Positions 8,901 through 18,101 of a DNA stretch of 64,000 bases are shown here, piece after piece (position 1 is the first letter of the stretch; each line of letters opens with the position of its first letter). The notes below the pieces were generated by a model. It had not been told where the DNA came from, did no database searches, and saw nothing but the letters and a program-made list of their open reading frames with translations. The DNA is taken from assembly GCF_005222705.1 (NCBI RefSeq), contig NZ_STGF01000002.1, positions 248,001 through 312,000 of the forward strand. The letters are read 5' to 3'. A program made the position numbers and the translations under genes. This DNA comes from Paenibacillus sp. SY21-1. Lineage in GTDB: Bacteria > Bacillota > Bacilli > Paenibacillales > Paenibacillaceae.

Positions 8901-11900
8901 ACCCACGGAGTAATACCATGGAGAGCGGCGGAGCGCGTCTTTCCAATCCGCCACAGCTGGAGGACCGTCCTGCATGGCCTCATTTACGACATCCCACGAG
9001 ACGACCTTGTCCCCGAAATGCTCCATGACGGTTTTGATATGCGTCCGCATATTGGCAAGCGCTTCTTCCCTGCCCAGGTAGATCGGATTGCCCGCTTCAT
9101 CCCGTTGCACAGCTCCTGCTGCGTCTACCTTCTGCGTAAACCATGCAGGCGACTGGCTGTGCCATACCAGCACATGCCCATGAACCTCCATGCCCATGCT
9201 TTGCGCTCTTGAAACCATGCTGTCCGAAGTGTTAAACGTGAACGTGCCTTTATTTTTCTGCAGCGCGTCCGGCTTCATTTCGTTGCCGAAGGTCACAGAA
9301 TTGAAATGATAATCAAATAATGCGTTGAATCGGTTGCCGGCGGTCAAGTCATTATTGCCCGGTACATTTCCGATTTTGAAATCATTTTTGTACACTTCCT
9401 TGATTGGAACGGTAGCCGCTGCGCCAGTATCCTCGAAGCTGAAATCATCCAGGTAGAACGAGGCCGTAGCACTGTTCGGAGATTCCACAAACAACGTGAC
9501 ATCGTCGTGCAGATAGCGATACGTGCCTTCCAGCTTGACCCAGTCTCCGGCATTGCTGACCGTTTGCGTCTGCAGGCTAATGAAGTAAGGCGTTGGCGCA
9601 TTGACAAGCGCGGTAAGCTTCAATTGCGCGCTCGCCGGGCTAATCAGCTTGACCCATGCCTCCGCCTTGTATTCGCGCCCTATTTTGACCGCTTCCTTGA
9701 CTTGAATGGCCGCTCCGTCAGAGTTCGTGTTCCTTCCCGTTACCTTCAGGGAGTAGGAACCGCCCGGCGTATGATTGGCTTCGTTCGAAGGCGCAGCCGC
9801 AACCTGTGCGCCTCCTCTTGGCGTGAAGCCCTGTGCGGTTTGATCCTCAAAATCCGCAATGATATGGACAGGTTCATTGCCTTTAATCGTCAACGAGCGA
9901 ACAGTAAGCTCCGCAGTTCCTTTCGTGATCCGAAGCTCGAACTGCCCGTCTTGATGCGAGATTGCGAATCGGACGCCCAGAGCCGCCAACTCTTCATTCT
10001 CATTCAGCAATTGAACAGCCTGCGCTCTTAGTGCCTCCGTGTCAGCAGGATCGGCATCCGGAACCGTGATGGAAGTGCCGATGAGCTCAGCGGCTTGCTC
10101 CACCGCCAGCTGGTCAGGACCAACAGCCGTTGAACCCGCCGACTTAATCAGCGTCACATCGTTGTAAGTGACCTGCAAATCCGAAGCGCTTAAATTTGTT
10201 CCATACAATTGCACCTTGGCATCCTTGAAAAATTCTGGCGTAAACGTTGTAGGTACCGTAGCTCCCGGTCTTCCGCTCATGATGGTATAACTCGAGCCGT
10301 TATTGGTGGAGAAGTACCCTTGCACATCGTTTCCGCTCTTCACTATGCGAAGATAGTAGTTGGTGCCGCTCAAGCTGGTTTGACCGGTTTGGTTCGTGCT
10401 GGTTGTCGTGCCTGACAACCCCGTGCTAATCACCTTTACGCTGTTGTCCAGTCTTGTTGCGGCAAGTCTGAAAAATTCCCCTGTCGCGGCTTTGCTGATG
10501 CCGAGCCCGACTTGGCTGGCGTTCGTAAACGCTGCGTCGCTAAGCGCCTTATTGACAGACAGCCTCGCCGTCAGCGTCCAGTCCCCTTCAGCCGAGCCCG
10601 GAAATTGGAGCAGGTTGCTGCTGTTGGGATAAGCCGCATCTTGCTTGACCGCATTCAAGGTTACGCTGCCTGTCGGATTGAAGGACAGCGCATTTCCGTT
10701 TGGATTGGCTATCGTCCAGCCGGTCGGCAATCCGTCAGCAAAATTCAAGATTTCAGTAGTCGAGAACGCTACCGTATACGTTTTAACGCTCTGGTCTTTA
10801 ATAAAGCGTATAATCGCGGTATCGCTTGCGCTTCTTGCTTGCGAAATGCTTACCTTTACCTTGGGATCATTGGATGACGCCGTAACGACCGGCACCGTTT
10901 GACCGGTTACCGTATGCGTATAATCAAACTTGTCCTGTGAGTAATTCGCCGGCAGCCCTCCATCCACAAAAATATGGTACGTCGCCTGCAAGGAAGGAGT
11001 CAACGACAGCATGTCAGCGTACATGATGTTGGAATCCTTCGCATATACAGCCAGCACCACCTTGTGAGTACCCGCCGGCTCGCTGTAAACGAAGGATTCG
11101 CTGTCGCTTTCATGCCAATCCGCCACCTTCACATGAACGGGCTGGAACGAGGTCAAGCTGAGCGGTCCGCCCTCAAGAATCCGCCCAACAAACTGTCCAT
11201 TGCTGTTCCAATACCCGGGATCGCCCGCTTCGCGTGCCTGATAAGGCTCCGGCAAATCTCTTCCGCTAATCGGAGTCAGCGCCAGCTGGCGACCTTCGCT
11301 ATCGTAATAAACCAATGCCACTTCGACATCGCCGGGATTCTCCGCCGCAACATCGTAGCTTTCCGGGCGGTGCTTCATCGACATAAAGTAGCCCTTGAAG
11401 TCATAGCTTTCTCCAGCCGTCAGCTTGCCTGTAACATCCTGCCAGAATCCGTCAAACTGGTTCGGCGCATCGATACGGCCAGACAACTTCGCGGAACCGG
11501 CTACTCTGGACGTAGCGTTGTTTTTCAAATAACGGGACAAGCCCGAATAGCTTTGAATCGTGTCGGCGGTCAACGCAGGACCTGTCACGGCTTGCTGGAA
11601 CGCTCCGTTATCGTAGCGGCCGGCGGACCAATCATTCGTATTGGAGGCCGTAGCTGTATCGAAGTCCCCATTACGCAGCACGTTGCCGGGAATGGAAACG
11701 GTCGAGTTGTTAGCGGCCGTGCTCCAATCCGAATCGTTGGCCCCGAACAGAAAGCGGTCAACGACAATCGAACTGCCGCCGCTCGTTTCGGCTACGATAT
11801 AAAGATCTTTGTGCCCATATGCGCTGAGGTCTCCTGTTTCCATCCGATCCTGATATTGTCCATATCCGTCATTGGCTGGAACCGAAATACGGGCCACTTC

Positions 11901-14225
11901 CCTGCCCAGCGCACGAATCTCTTCTCCATCGCCGACTTCAGTCCCTACCGGCAATACATAAGCAACCAGATTTCCCCCTTTGGCAGCTTTTGCTTGAGCC
12001 GTGAGATAGAGCAAATGTCGGCGAACAACGCCGCCGTTGGCGGAACCGTCTGCAAAGTTCACATTGCGGTACGCAAGATAGCCGTCATTTCTCAACGTAA
12101 CGGCTTCATTCGCACGGCCGGCCTTGCCTGCCGTATCGCCTTGAATCCCGTTATCGTTTCCTTCCGCTTCGAGAGTGGAGAAAATATCGCGTTCGCCATC
12201 CAAGCTGTTGAAGGTGGCGTATGTCCCTTCGGAAGGCACGATCGTGACGATGCTGGCCGAAGGAATGTCAATCACAAACTTGCCGTTCACAACGGGAATG
12301 GTTCCCAGCTTCTGCTGATTCTCGCTGCCGGAGGTACGGAAGACGGTTACGCTTGACGTCCCAACCGGGAATTGATTAAGCGTGAACTCCAGCGGCTGAA
12401 TGCTGTCATCATTTTTGGCGTTGGACACCGTTATCGAGAAGTCCCGATTGCTTCGGAAGCCTACAATGTTGATATCTTGCACCGGGGAGCGCGTGACATC
12501 GAAACGCTTGTCTCCTTTATTCATAAAGCGAGAGAAGTGACCGTAGCCATAAAACCTTTTGAACATACGGTATTCGCCTGTCAATGTGCTGATGCGTCCC
12601 GGCTCCTGCTGGGAATTCGTCGTGACGAATCGAATCAGGTCGGAGCCGTCGACGCCGTTGTTATCCCACATGCTCCACCAGATAAAGCCGTTGAAGCCCG
12701 GATTGCTGGTGAACATATTGGTCATCAGGTTGGACCAGCGCACAGCGTCGTTAATATTCTGGTTGCCATAGCGATTGGTGTAAGCGCCGGCCGAGCCGTC
12801 GCCGGTATCCTGGTTCATAAATTCGGTCTGCCAAAGCTTGTATTTGGTTAAATATTGCGGATACGTATTGCCCGCTGTCGTATAATCCATCGGGGTCTGC
12901 GAGAAGCCGCCCGTATGGTACAGCTTGTTCTCATCCGTTCCGATTCCTACCGTGCCGTACAAGTGGGTGGAGAATACATCCAGGTACGGATTTTTCATCG
13001 TTGCCGTCGCTTCGTCCACTTGGGAGAACATCTGGCCGCCTCTGCTTATGGAAGCATTCAGATTGGTTCCGTCTACTGCAACCAGCTGAGGAATAAAATC
13101 GATGAGATCTCCGTCGGGATTCTCGATATCGTACAGCGCTCCGCCAGGCTCGATGGATGCTTTTAAAGCAGGCCCGATGTACTCATTCACAATTTCCGTG
13201 ACGTAAGCGGCGTTGGCTCCCGCAAGGTCTACCTCATTAAAAGGACCAATATGGGTAATCGGAATGCCCCATTGCTCCCACATGCCTTTGATGTAGTAAA
13301 CCAAATAGTCGGCGAAGGCCTGATAATAAATTTTGACTTCCTTGCCGTCTATGACTGCCACATCGTTACGGATAATTTTGCTTGGCGCATTAGACGCTGA
13401 ATTGCTCATCCAGTAGGGGACCGTCCAAACGCACGCATAAAATTGATCGACCCCGTATTGCATGGCCTGCTTCATCGTCCATACCTGGTCAAAATCAAAC
13501 AATTCCTTGCGGGTTCGCGCCGTGTCTTTGATAATGACAGGATCTGCACCCGCGGCGCTTAGAAGGTTGGTCGGCCCGCCAAGATCATTCGGAATAGGCT
13601 GATTCCAGGAGGGATATTCCCAGATAAAATCTTCGAGCGGCACCAGCGTGCCGGGATCATGGGCCGGCTCATTCGGCCAGATGCTATCGGTATTGCCGTC
13701 GTTATAGCGGTTTTCCGCTTCAATTTTGTAACCATATTGGCCTGCGGTGCCGCGCATAGGGATCGGATTGCCTTCGATATCGAATCCCGGCTTAGTCACA
13801 TCCGCGAGCAAAGATGTAACGGGGTTGAAGCCCGGACTGGCGGCCGTTCCGCTGGCGGTCAGGCCGCCGTTATCTCCAATAATGACGCGCGCGATATCGT
13901 GGCCTGTGCCGTTTTTCTCATCGAAGGTCAAGTCGAGCAAACGTCTGACGGTATCTTGATGACCTGCAGATGCAAGCTGCATCATATGAATCGAAGGCGT
14001 ATAGGCATAGGCTGCGCCTACGCCATCCATCTCCTGATAGGTCGTGTACCAGTTGGCGGTTACCGGAGCTGCGTCAACAGCGGCTTGCGCTGGTGCTGCG
14101 GCTTGAGCTTGTACCGGGCCGGCGGCCTGCACCGGGCTGGAATACGCAGCGGGCGCAAGAATGGATACCGCCAACGCATTTATCGTCAAATACGCAAGCG
14201 CTTTTCTCCGAATGTGTTTCATCAT
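5901..14225 (-). CDS. Giant SLH-anchored bifunctional xylanase (GH30-like + CBM22-GH10-CBM9)
   Basis: This 2774-residue secreted protein stays on the cell surface. Order: signal peptide 1-35; GH30-like barrel about 57-665 (acid/base Glu331 in GPFNE, nucleophile Glu468 in WQTEF); CBM6/35-like module 672-830; second carbohydrate-binding-like module 845-1080; cadherin-like domain 1084-1155; concanavalin-like domain 1156-1362; CBM22 1455-1600; GH10 xylanase 1605-1955 (acid/base Glu1749 in DVVNEA, nucleophile Glu1874 in SISEID); CBM9 1965-2157; four fibronectin III repeats 2163-2544; Pro/Thr/Ser linker 2545-2590; three SLH domains 2592-2774. Known Paenibacillus surface xylanases have CBM22-GH10-CBM9-SLH, so the added N-terminal GH30 half is what stands out. 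The RBS is GAGGAGG. A cre-like site lies 38 bp upstream and a terminator follows. The importer just upstream on the same strand suggests that released xylo-oligosaccharides are taken up there (inference). Confidence 0.93.
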   Translation of the reverse strand: MMKHIRRKALAYLTINALAVSILAPAAYSSPVQAAGPVQAQAAAPAQAAVDAAPVTANWYTTYQEMDGVGAAYAYTPSIHMMQLASAGHQDTVRRLLDLTFDEKNGTGHDIARVIIGDNGGLTASGTAASPGFNPVTSLLADVTKPGFDIEGNPIPMRGTAGQYGYKIEAENRYNDGNTDSIWPNEPAHDPGTLVPLEDFIWEYPSWNQPIPNDLGGPTNLLSAAGADPVIIKDTARTRKELFDFDQVWTMKQAMQYGVDQFYACVWTVPYWMSNSASNAPSKIIRNDVAVIDGKEVKIYYQAFADYLVYYIKGMWEQWGIPITHIGPFNEVDLAGANAAYVTEIVNEYIGPALKASIEPGGALYDIENPDGDLIDFIPQLVAVDGTNLNASISRGGQMFSQVDEATATMKNPYLDVFSTHLYGTVGIGTDENKLYHTGGFSQTPMDYTTAGNTYPQYLTKYKLWQTEFMNQDTGDGSAGAYTNRYGNQNINDAVRWSNLMTNMFTSNPGFNGFIWWSMWDNNGVDGSDLIRFVTTNSQQEPGRISTLTGEYRMFKRFYGYGHFSRFMNKGDKRFDVTRSPVQDINIVGFRSNRDFSITVSNAKNDDSIQPLEFTLNQFPVGTSSVTVFRTSGSENQQKLGTIPVVNGKFVIDIPSASIVTIVPSEGTYATFNSLDGERDIFSTLEAEGNDNGIQGDTAGKAGRANEAVTLRNDGYLAYRNVNFADGSANGGVVRRHLLYLTAQAKAAKGGNLVAYVLPVGTEVGDGEEIRALGREVARISVPANDGYGQYQDRMETGDLSAYGHKDLYIVAETSGGSSIVVDRFLFGANDSDWSTAANNSTVSIPGNVLRNGDFDTATASNTNDWSAGRYDNGAFQQAVTGPALTADTIQSYSGLSRYLKNNATSRVAGSAKLSGRIDAPNQFDGFWQDVTGKLTAGESYDFKGYFMSMKHRPESYDVAAENPGDVEVALVYYDSEGRQLALTPISGRDLPEPYQAREAGDPGYWNSNGQFVGRILEGGPLSLTSFQPVHVKVADWHESDSESFVYSEPAGTHKVVLAVYAKDSNIMYADMLSLTPSLQATYHIFVDGGLPANYSQDKFDYTHTVTGQTVPVVTASSNDPKVKVSISQARSASDTAIIRFIKDQSVKTYTVAFSTTEILNFADGLPTGWTIANPNGNALSFNPTGSVTLNAVKQDAAYPNSSNLLQFPGSAEGDWTLTARLSVNKALSDAAFTNASQVGLGISKAATGEFFRLAATRLDNSVKVISTGLSGTTTSTNQTGQTSLSGTNYYLRIVKSGNDVQGYFSTNNGSSYTIMSGRPGATVPTTFTPEFFKDAKVQLYGTNLSASDLQVTYNDVTLIKSAGSTAVGPDQLAVEQAAELIGTSITVPDADPADTEALRAQAVQLLNENEELAALGVRFAISHQDGQFELRITKGTAELTVRSLTIKGNEPVHIIADFEDQTAQGFTPRGGAQVAAAPSNEANHTPGGSYSLKVTGRNTNSDGAAIQVKEAVKIGREYKAEAWVKLISPASAQLKLTALVNAPTPYFISLQTQTVSNAGDWVKLEGTYRYLHDDVTLFVESPNSATASFYLDDFSFEDTGAAATVPIKEVYKNDFKIGNVPGNNDLTAGNRFNALFDYHFNSVTFGNEMKPDALQKNKGTFTFNTSDSMVSRAQSMGMEVHGHVLVWHSQSPAWFTQKVDAAGAVQRDEAGNPIYLGREEALANMRTHIKTVMEHFGDKVVSWDVVNEAMQDGPPAVADWKDALRRSPWYYSVGPDFVEQAFLAARDVLNEHPEWKEIKLYYNDFNDEFPAKRDAIHDMIKEMNDRYAVAHPGQLLVDGIGLQAHYNMTTKPEDVEAAIEKYASLGVELSISEIDVLAGMNSSLSAEWAEKQANLYAQLFRIYKKHADKIARVTIWGYMDNASWRASQNPLPFNSALAPKPAYYAIIDPDKYLDGKPLYAPPATKSTTALYGSPTIDGAVDDIWDDAPEIPVSNHLMATAGASGIAKMLWDEQNLYVLFEVSDTQLSRANTNRANQDSVVVYVDEDRVDAWPYREDDGLYRVNFANEQSFKFLSNSTPATSAGFESATSVSDANYKVEMKIPFKSIAPQNGTEIRVDAQVNDATGTTLQSVATWNDILGRAISSTEVFGQLTLTGKPDADNEAPTWPEGSALVESDVSSEGLTLTWSAAEDDVAVAGYKIYNGAEVVAVVDGSIRSYKATGLTAETAYTFKVEAGDEAGNWSTDGPSKAVTTKPLPDASAPTWPEDSTLAASNVMTTSLTLAWSAAQDNTGVTGYKIYQGTDEVAVVSGTVATYEVIGLTPETEYAFKIEARDEAGNWSTTGPALTVKTLPSADTTAPTWPEGSTLAASDLGAAGLTLTWQAAEDESEVTAYKIFQGTEQIALVAGTVRTYNVTGLTPNTEYTFKVEAGDSGGNWTESGPSATVRTLLEADATAPAWGEASALTPSSVTATALTLTWTAATDLSGVTGYKIYNGEVEIATVAGQVRSLQVTGLSPNSAYTFTVQAGDEAGNWSEDGPSVRVVTSSVSTPPPSTPAPTSTPTPTATVAPTSTPTATVAPTPTSSPQPTLAPHSFQDVGGKYAWASDAIDKLYANGVIKGTSATTFSPEKNITRADFVVLLVRALGLQAGSESVEGFDDVSPNDYYYEALLVARQLGIVNGVGGGSFNPKGEISRQDMMVIVARALKHVDQLPTEGAAEDLNNFSDASNVADYAQDSVAALIKEGIIKGDGLSLHPTGKTTRAQAAVVIAKIFGK
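6594..7739 (-). repeat. Four tandem fibronectin type III repeats coding segment
   Basis: Residues 2163-2544 of the giant xylanase are four units of about 91-97 residues. They share APTWPEGS, LTLTWSAA, GYKIYNG and AGDEAGNWS signatures. The DNA repeats with a period of roughly 290 bp, so recombination between units could change copy number. Confidence 0.85.
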
Positions 14226-14262
14226 CGAACGCTTTCCTCCTCGTCATGAATCCCCTAATATT

Positions 14263-14276
14263 TGTATACGCTTTCA
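14263..14276 (+). promoter_or_regulatory. cre-like CcpA site upstream of the GH30-GH10 gene
   Basis: TGTATACGCTTTCA matches the Bacillus cre consensus TGWAANCGNTNNCA at all but one defined base. It sits 38 bp ahead of the start codon, where CcpA could block transcription when preferred sugars are present. Confidence 0.6.
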
Positions 14277-14321
14277 TTTAGTTGGATTTGGAAAGGTATT
14301 GCTCTCCGTTCAAACAGAGAT

Positions 14322-14350
14322 GATTCTCCGCCCGCCATGGGCGGAGAATC
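14322..14350 (-). terminator. Strong stem-loop after the solute-binding protein gene
   Basis: Two 12-nt arms, GATTCTCCGCCC (14322-14333) and its complement (14339-14350), with a 5-nt loop lie 22 bp past the stop codon. No U-tract follows, so it may act as a weak terminator or as 3'-end protection of the importer mRNA. Confidence 0.55.
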
Positions 14351-14371
14351 GGCATACCTGCTGGATTAAGC

Positions 14372-15976
14372 TTATTTGGCTGCTTCAAACGCCTGGCGTT
14401 TTTCGTCCATGACCTCTTGTCCGCCAATTTTCATGTAGTCGTTCACTTCTTTTTCGTACACATTATCGAAATCGGCTGGCTTTGCTGTGACAACTTTAAC
14501 GAAAATTTCATCGGTTTTCTCTTTCAGCGTTGTCGCGTACTTGATTTCCGCCTGAATCGGCGTTGTCACGCTTGGCTTGATTACGCCGTCCTTGCTGCCA
14601 AGCTCGATGCTCGAAATGGTAAATTCCTTATGCTGCGGATCGGATGCATTCGCTGCTACGTTCAAGCTTTCATCGGTCGTGCTCGCCAGCTTTCCGTTCA
14701 AAATAATGGCGTAATCCGGATAGTTGTACAGCGTTTGCTTCGCTTCTTCATTGTCGAGAACCTGCGGCACGCCGTCCACCAATTCGTAAGTCTTGCCAAG
14801 CGTTCCGTTCTGCAAGGCAATAAAGTTGTCGGGCAATGCCATCCAGTCCAAATATTTGACTACAGCTTCGGCGTTTTTGCTCGTTTTTGGAACGAACAAG
14901 TATAGTCCGTTCGGCGGATAAAGCGCTTTAGGCGTCTTTCCGTCTGCCGTCGTGAACGGATTGATCGGAACAAGCTTGGCTTGCGGATCGGCTTTATAAA
15001 CTTCAGCCAAGTACCCTTGGTAGACCGGTTCATTCGTATTGGCTGTACCGGAGCCGACTAATCCGTTGATCAGGTCTTTCTGGAACTTCTGCGGATCTTT
15101 GTTCATCGTAAGCGGGAAGTCAGGATCAACCAGCCCTTCATTGTACAGCTTGTTCAAGAAGCGGAACGCTTCTTTGTTGCCCGGCTGCAGCCAGTCCGGC
15201 GTAGCGTACAAATCAACATCCGTAATTTTGTCCCACTCCCAGAACGAATATTGCAGAGGCTTATTATGGAACGGATCGATATTGCTATAAGGAATGACTT
15301 TGTCTCCGGATTTGCCAGGCTTTTGTTCCTTAAACGCCTTCAGCGTATTGTAGAATTCATCCGTAGTCGTTGGAACAGGCAGCCCTAGCTCATCAAGCCA
15401 ATCCTGACGAATGAATGTGGTGCTTTCCGGGAGAAGCACGCGCCTTGCCGGAATGGCGTATTGGATGCCGTCGAATTTGCCATAGTTCAGCACGGTTTCG
15501 CCTAGCACGGTTTTCAAGTTCGGACCGAACTCTTCGAGAATAGGTCCCAGATCGGTCAAACCTCCGTCCTTTACGTATTTCTGCACGGTTGGCGTATCAT
15601 ACGTGTAGACCAAATCCGGGGCCTGATTAGCCGCCATCAGCACGTTCAGCTTCTCTACCTCTTGAGTCCGCGGAACGGTTACAAATTCAACCTTGATATT
15701 GTTCGGATCGCCGAAATTTTCCTGAATATAGTTTGTCATGAAATTGTTCGTAATCGGCGGTGCGCCGGCTGGCGTATTATTGCGGTCGAACAGCTCGATC
15801 CTCAGCGTGATTGGATCGCCTTTCGGCGCTTCCGTAGCCGGCTGCGACGTTTGGTTCGCCGGCTTGTTCGTTGCCTCGTTGCTGCCTGTATTTGTGCTGG
15901 AACATCCTGCGAGAATCGTTGTCGATACTGCTACCGCCATTAAACCGGCTGACCATTTTTTAGACTGACCTTTCAT
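14372..15976 (-). CDS. ABC sugar importer, lipoprotein solute-binding protein (family 1)
   Basis: The 534-residue lipoprotein has a lipobox LAGCSS at about residues 22-27, followed by an Asn/Thr-rich tether. The body resembles LplA/YtcQ-type oligosaccharide-binding proteins, with motifs such as APDLVYTYDTP and FIRQDWLDELGLPVPTTTDEF. The RBS AAAGGAG precedes the ATG. It is the last gene of an importer operon, 40 bp after the second permease. The likely ligand is xylo- or arabinoxylo-oligosaccharide, inferred from the neighbouring xylanases. Confidence 0.88.
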   Translation of the reverse strand: MKGQSKKWSAGLMAVAVSTTILAGCSSTNTGSNEATNKPANQTSQPATEAPKGDPITLRIELFDRNNTPAGAPPITNNFMTNYIQENFGDPNNIKVEFVTVPRTQEVEKLNVLMAANQAPDLVYTYDTPTVQKYVKDGGLTDLGPILEEFGPNLKTVLGETVLNYGKFDGIQYAIPARRVLLPESTTFIRQDWLDELGLPVPTTTDEFYNTLKAFKEQKPGKSGDKVIPYSNIDPFHNKPLQYSFWEWDKITDVDLYATPDWLQPGNKEAFRFLNKLYNEGLVDPDFPLTMNKDPQKFQKDLINGLVGSGTANTNEPVYQGYLAEVYKADPQAKLVPINPFTTADGKTPKALYPPNGLYLFVPKTSKNAEAVVKYLDWMALPDNFIALQNGTLGKTYELVDGVPQVLDNEEAKQTLYNYPDYAIILNGKLASTTDESLNVAANASDPQHKEFTISSIELGSKDGVIKPSVTTPIQAEIKYATTLKEKTDEIFVKVVTAKPADFDNVYEKEVNDYMKIGGQEVMDEKRQAFEAAK

Positions 15977-16016
15977 TTGACCCGCTCCTTTGAATAGTTT
16001 TCATCCATGTGGAACC

Positions 16017-16907
16017 TTATCCTTTAACTGCGCCAATCATCATCCCGGATACAAAGTAACGCTGCAGCCAAGGGTACACTAACAAAATGGGAATTGTGGC
16101 AAACATAATGGAGGCCGCTTTGAGACTTTCCGGAACAGGCGCAGTCGCACCGATTCCTTCCAGCATGCTGTTGACCTGGCTATTCATTACCATTTCATAA
16201 AGTCTGAGCTGCAAGGGATACAGATTGGGATTTGTAATGTAGAGCAGCGCGTCCATAAATCCATTCCACCGGCCGACAGCATAGAATAGGCTGATCGTTG
16301 CCAACACAGGAAGGGATAGGGGTAAAATGATGCCGAGCAAAACTTTAAACTGACTGGCTCCGTCCATTCTCGCCGATTCTTCAAGTTCCAGCGGAATGGA
16401 GCTAAAGAAGGTTTTGATAATGAGCAAATAAAATGCATTGATGGCCCCCGGCAATACGAGCGCCCAGATCGAATCAAGCAGATCCAAGTTTTTGACAAGC
16501 AAATATTCAGGAATCATTCCGCCGCTGAAAAACATCGTCACGACGATGATGAACAAAAACGTATCGCGCCCTTTAAGATGTTTCTTCGTTAACGGATAAG
16601 CCGCCATAACGGTCATCGTCATGGCGATAACGGTATACAAGGTAACCATGCCTACCGTAAATCCAAGCGATCTAATCATCTGCGCATTGCCAAACACGGC
16701 TTTGTAAGCCGTCAAATCAATGTCAAGCGGGATCAGCGTGACCTTGCCGGCCATAATGGCGCTGTTGCCGCTAAGCGATAGCGCCAGAATATGAATCATT
16801 GGCGCCAGGCAAAGCAGGCTGGCAAACGTGACGACAACAATCAGAACGATGTCCAGCAGCTTGCCGGTACGTCTCGATTGAATGATGGAGTTGCTTGAGC
16901 TTGTCAT
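16017..16907 (-). CDS. ABC sugar importer permease, LplC/YtcP type
   Basis: The protein has 296 residues and about six membrane segments. It carries the binding-protein-dependent permease loop (EAA motif: ELEESARMDGASQFKVLLGIILP), where the ATPase docks, and a C-terminal KYFVSGMMIGAVKG-like ending typical of the LplC/YtcP branch of CUT1 permeases. The RBS GTAGGAGG overlaps the stop of the preceding permease gene, so the two are translationally close. Confidence 0.92.
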   Translation of the reverse strand: MTSSSNSIIQSRRTGKLLDIVLIVVVTFASLLCLAPMIHILALSLSGNSAIMAGKVTLIPLDIDLTAYKAVFGNAQMIRSLGFTVGMVTLYTVIAMTMTVMAAYPLTKKHLKGRDTFLFIIVVTMFFSGGMIPEYLLVKNLDLLDSIWALVLPGAINAFYLLIIKTFFSSIPLELEESARMDGASQFKVLLGIILPLSLPVLATISLFYAVGRWNGFMDALLYITNPNLYPLQLRLYEMVMNSQVNSMLEGIGATAPVPESLKAASIMFATIPILLVYPWLQRYFVSGMMIGAVKG

Positions 16908-16920
16908 GATTTTTTTCCTC

Positions 16921-17862
16921 CTACCATATGCCCTGATCGTTGACCTTACGAGAAATCAAATCGGCAGACAATAAGAAGATCAAACCGATAACCGCCTGAA
17001 ACAATCCAATAGCCGTAGCGATCGTATAGCGCGCCGATTGGATGCCGGTTTTGTACACATAGGTACTAATAACCTCCGAGACATCCGTGACAAGCGGATT
17101 GCTTAACACGAACGGGCGGTCGAACCCGATGCTGGCCATATGTCCGATATTAATAATAAGCAAAATAATAATGGTCGGCTTAATGCCTGGCAGCGTAATA
17201 TGCCAAATCTTCCGTAATCGGCTGGCCCCGTCAACATCGGCCGCTTCATACAAGTCCCTGTTGATGCCCGTTAACGCCGCAAGATAGATGATGGTCCCCC
17301 AGCCTGCGCTTTGCCATATGCCGATTCCAAGATAGGTGAAAACCCAGAAGACCGGCTCTGTCAGAAAAGGTATAGCCTGCAGCTTCAGCGATTTCAGCAC
17401 ATTGTTCACGATACCTGTATTGGTCGCCAACAATTGGATCGCGATGCCTCCAATTATCACCCAAGAGATAAAATGCGGCAGGTACAGCACCATTTGCGCG
17501 CCTTTTTTGAACCATTGAATTCGCAGCTCGTTGAGCATGATGGCCAAGATAATGGGAAGCGGAAAGCTGACCAGCAAATCAAGCAAATTCAGCATAAAGG
17601 TGTTCCGCAATGCCAAATAGAAGCCTTGCATCTGGAAAATTTCCCTGAATGTCTCAAATCCGATCCACGGGCTCTCCCAAATGCCTTTAAACATGTTATA
17701 GTCCTTGAACGCGATGACTGCGCCAAACATAGGTACGTACTTGAATGTTACGAAAAACACCAAGGGTACCAGAATCAAGATGTAAAGCTGCCAGTCGCGG
17801 AGCAAGGATCGGAACGGCAGTCGTGGTGCCGTCCTGCGCACCTGCTTGGTTGATATAGCCAT
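16921..17862 (-). CDS. ABC sugar importer permease, LplB/YteP type
   Basis: I chose the ATG at 17862 because AGGAGGAGG lies just ahead of it. The longer frame to 17904 has no RBS. The 313-residue membrane protein shows the LplB/YteP pattern: a cytosolic N-terminus, LILVPLVFFVTFKYVPMFGAVIAFKDY, and the EAA loop YEAADVDGASRLRKIWHITLPG. It is the first gene of the importer operon. No ATP-binding gene is present, so an MsmX-like ATPase encoded elsewhere is expected (family knowledge). Confidence 0.92.
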   Translation of the reverse strand: MAISTKQVRRTAPRLPFRSLLRDWQLYILILVPLVFFVTFKYVPMFGAVIAFKDYNMFKGIWESPWIGFETFREIFQMQGFYLALRNTFMLNLLDLLVSFPLPIILAIMLNELRIQWFKKGAQMVLYLPHFISWVIIGGIAIQLLATNTGIVNNVLKSLKLQAIPFLTEPVFWVFTYLGIGIWQSAGWGTIIYLAALTGINRDLYEAADVDGASRLRKIWHITLPGIKPTIIILLIINIGHMASIGFDRPFVLSNPLVTDVSEVISTYVYKTGIQSARYTIATAIGLFQAVIGLIFLLSADLISRKVNDQGIW

Positions 17863-18070
17863 ATACCTCCTCCTAAAATCAATCATTGCCTTCAGCCCAT
17901 GCATGGTTAGGCGTTGCTTGCAGGGATAAATGTATCATCCCGCCCATCGCTTGAAAATTGACAATAATTAAACGACTAACCTGATGCTATCATCCCAGTT
18001 TCTGCTTGATTTTCCGCGTTTGAGGACTCGCTTTACTTTTCTTGAGTGGCTAACAAGGCTCTCTGTTTAT

Positions 18071-18101
18071 ACAAAAAAGTCTGCTGTCGGTCAGCAGACT
18101 T
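18071..18101 (-). terminator. Intrinsic terminator of the membrane AraC regulator gene
   Basis: An inverted repeat AAGTCTGCTG / CAGCAGACTT (18077-18086 and 18092-18101) is followed on the minus strand by TTTTTTGT. It begins directly after the TAG stop codon at 18102. Confidence 0.88.

Noticed and set aside
10974..12356. 460-codon plus-strand frame inside the giant xylanase
   Set aside because: It is antisense to conserved GH30 and CBM-like sequence and has no family signature or RBS.
17863..18070. Promoter for the first importer operon
   Set aside because: TTGTCA at 17958-17963 has no -10 at acceptable spacing, so no site could be supported.
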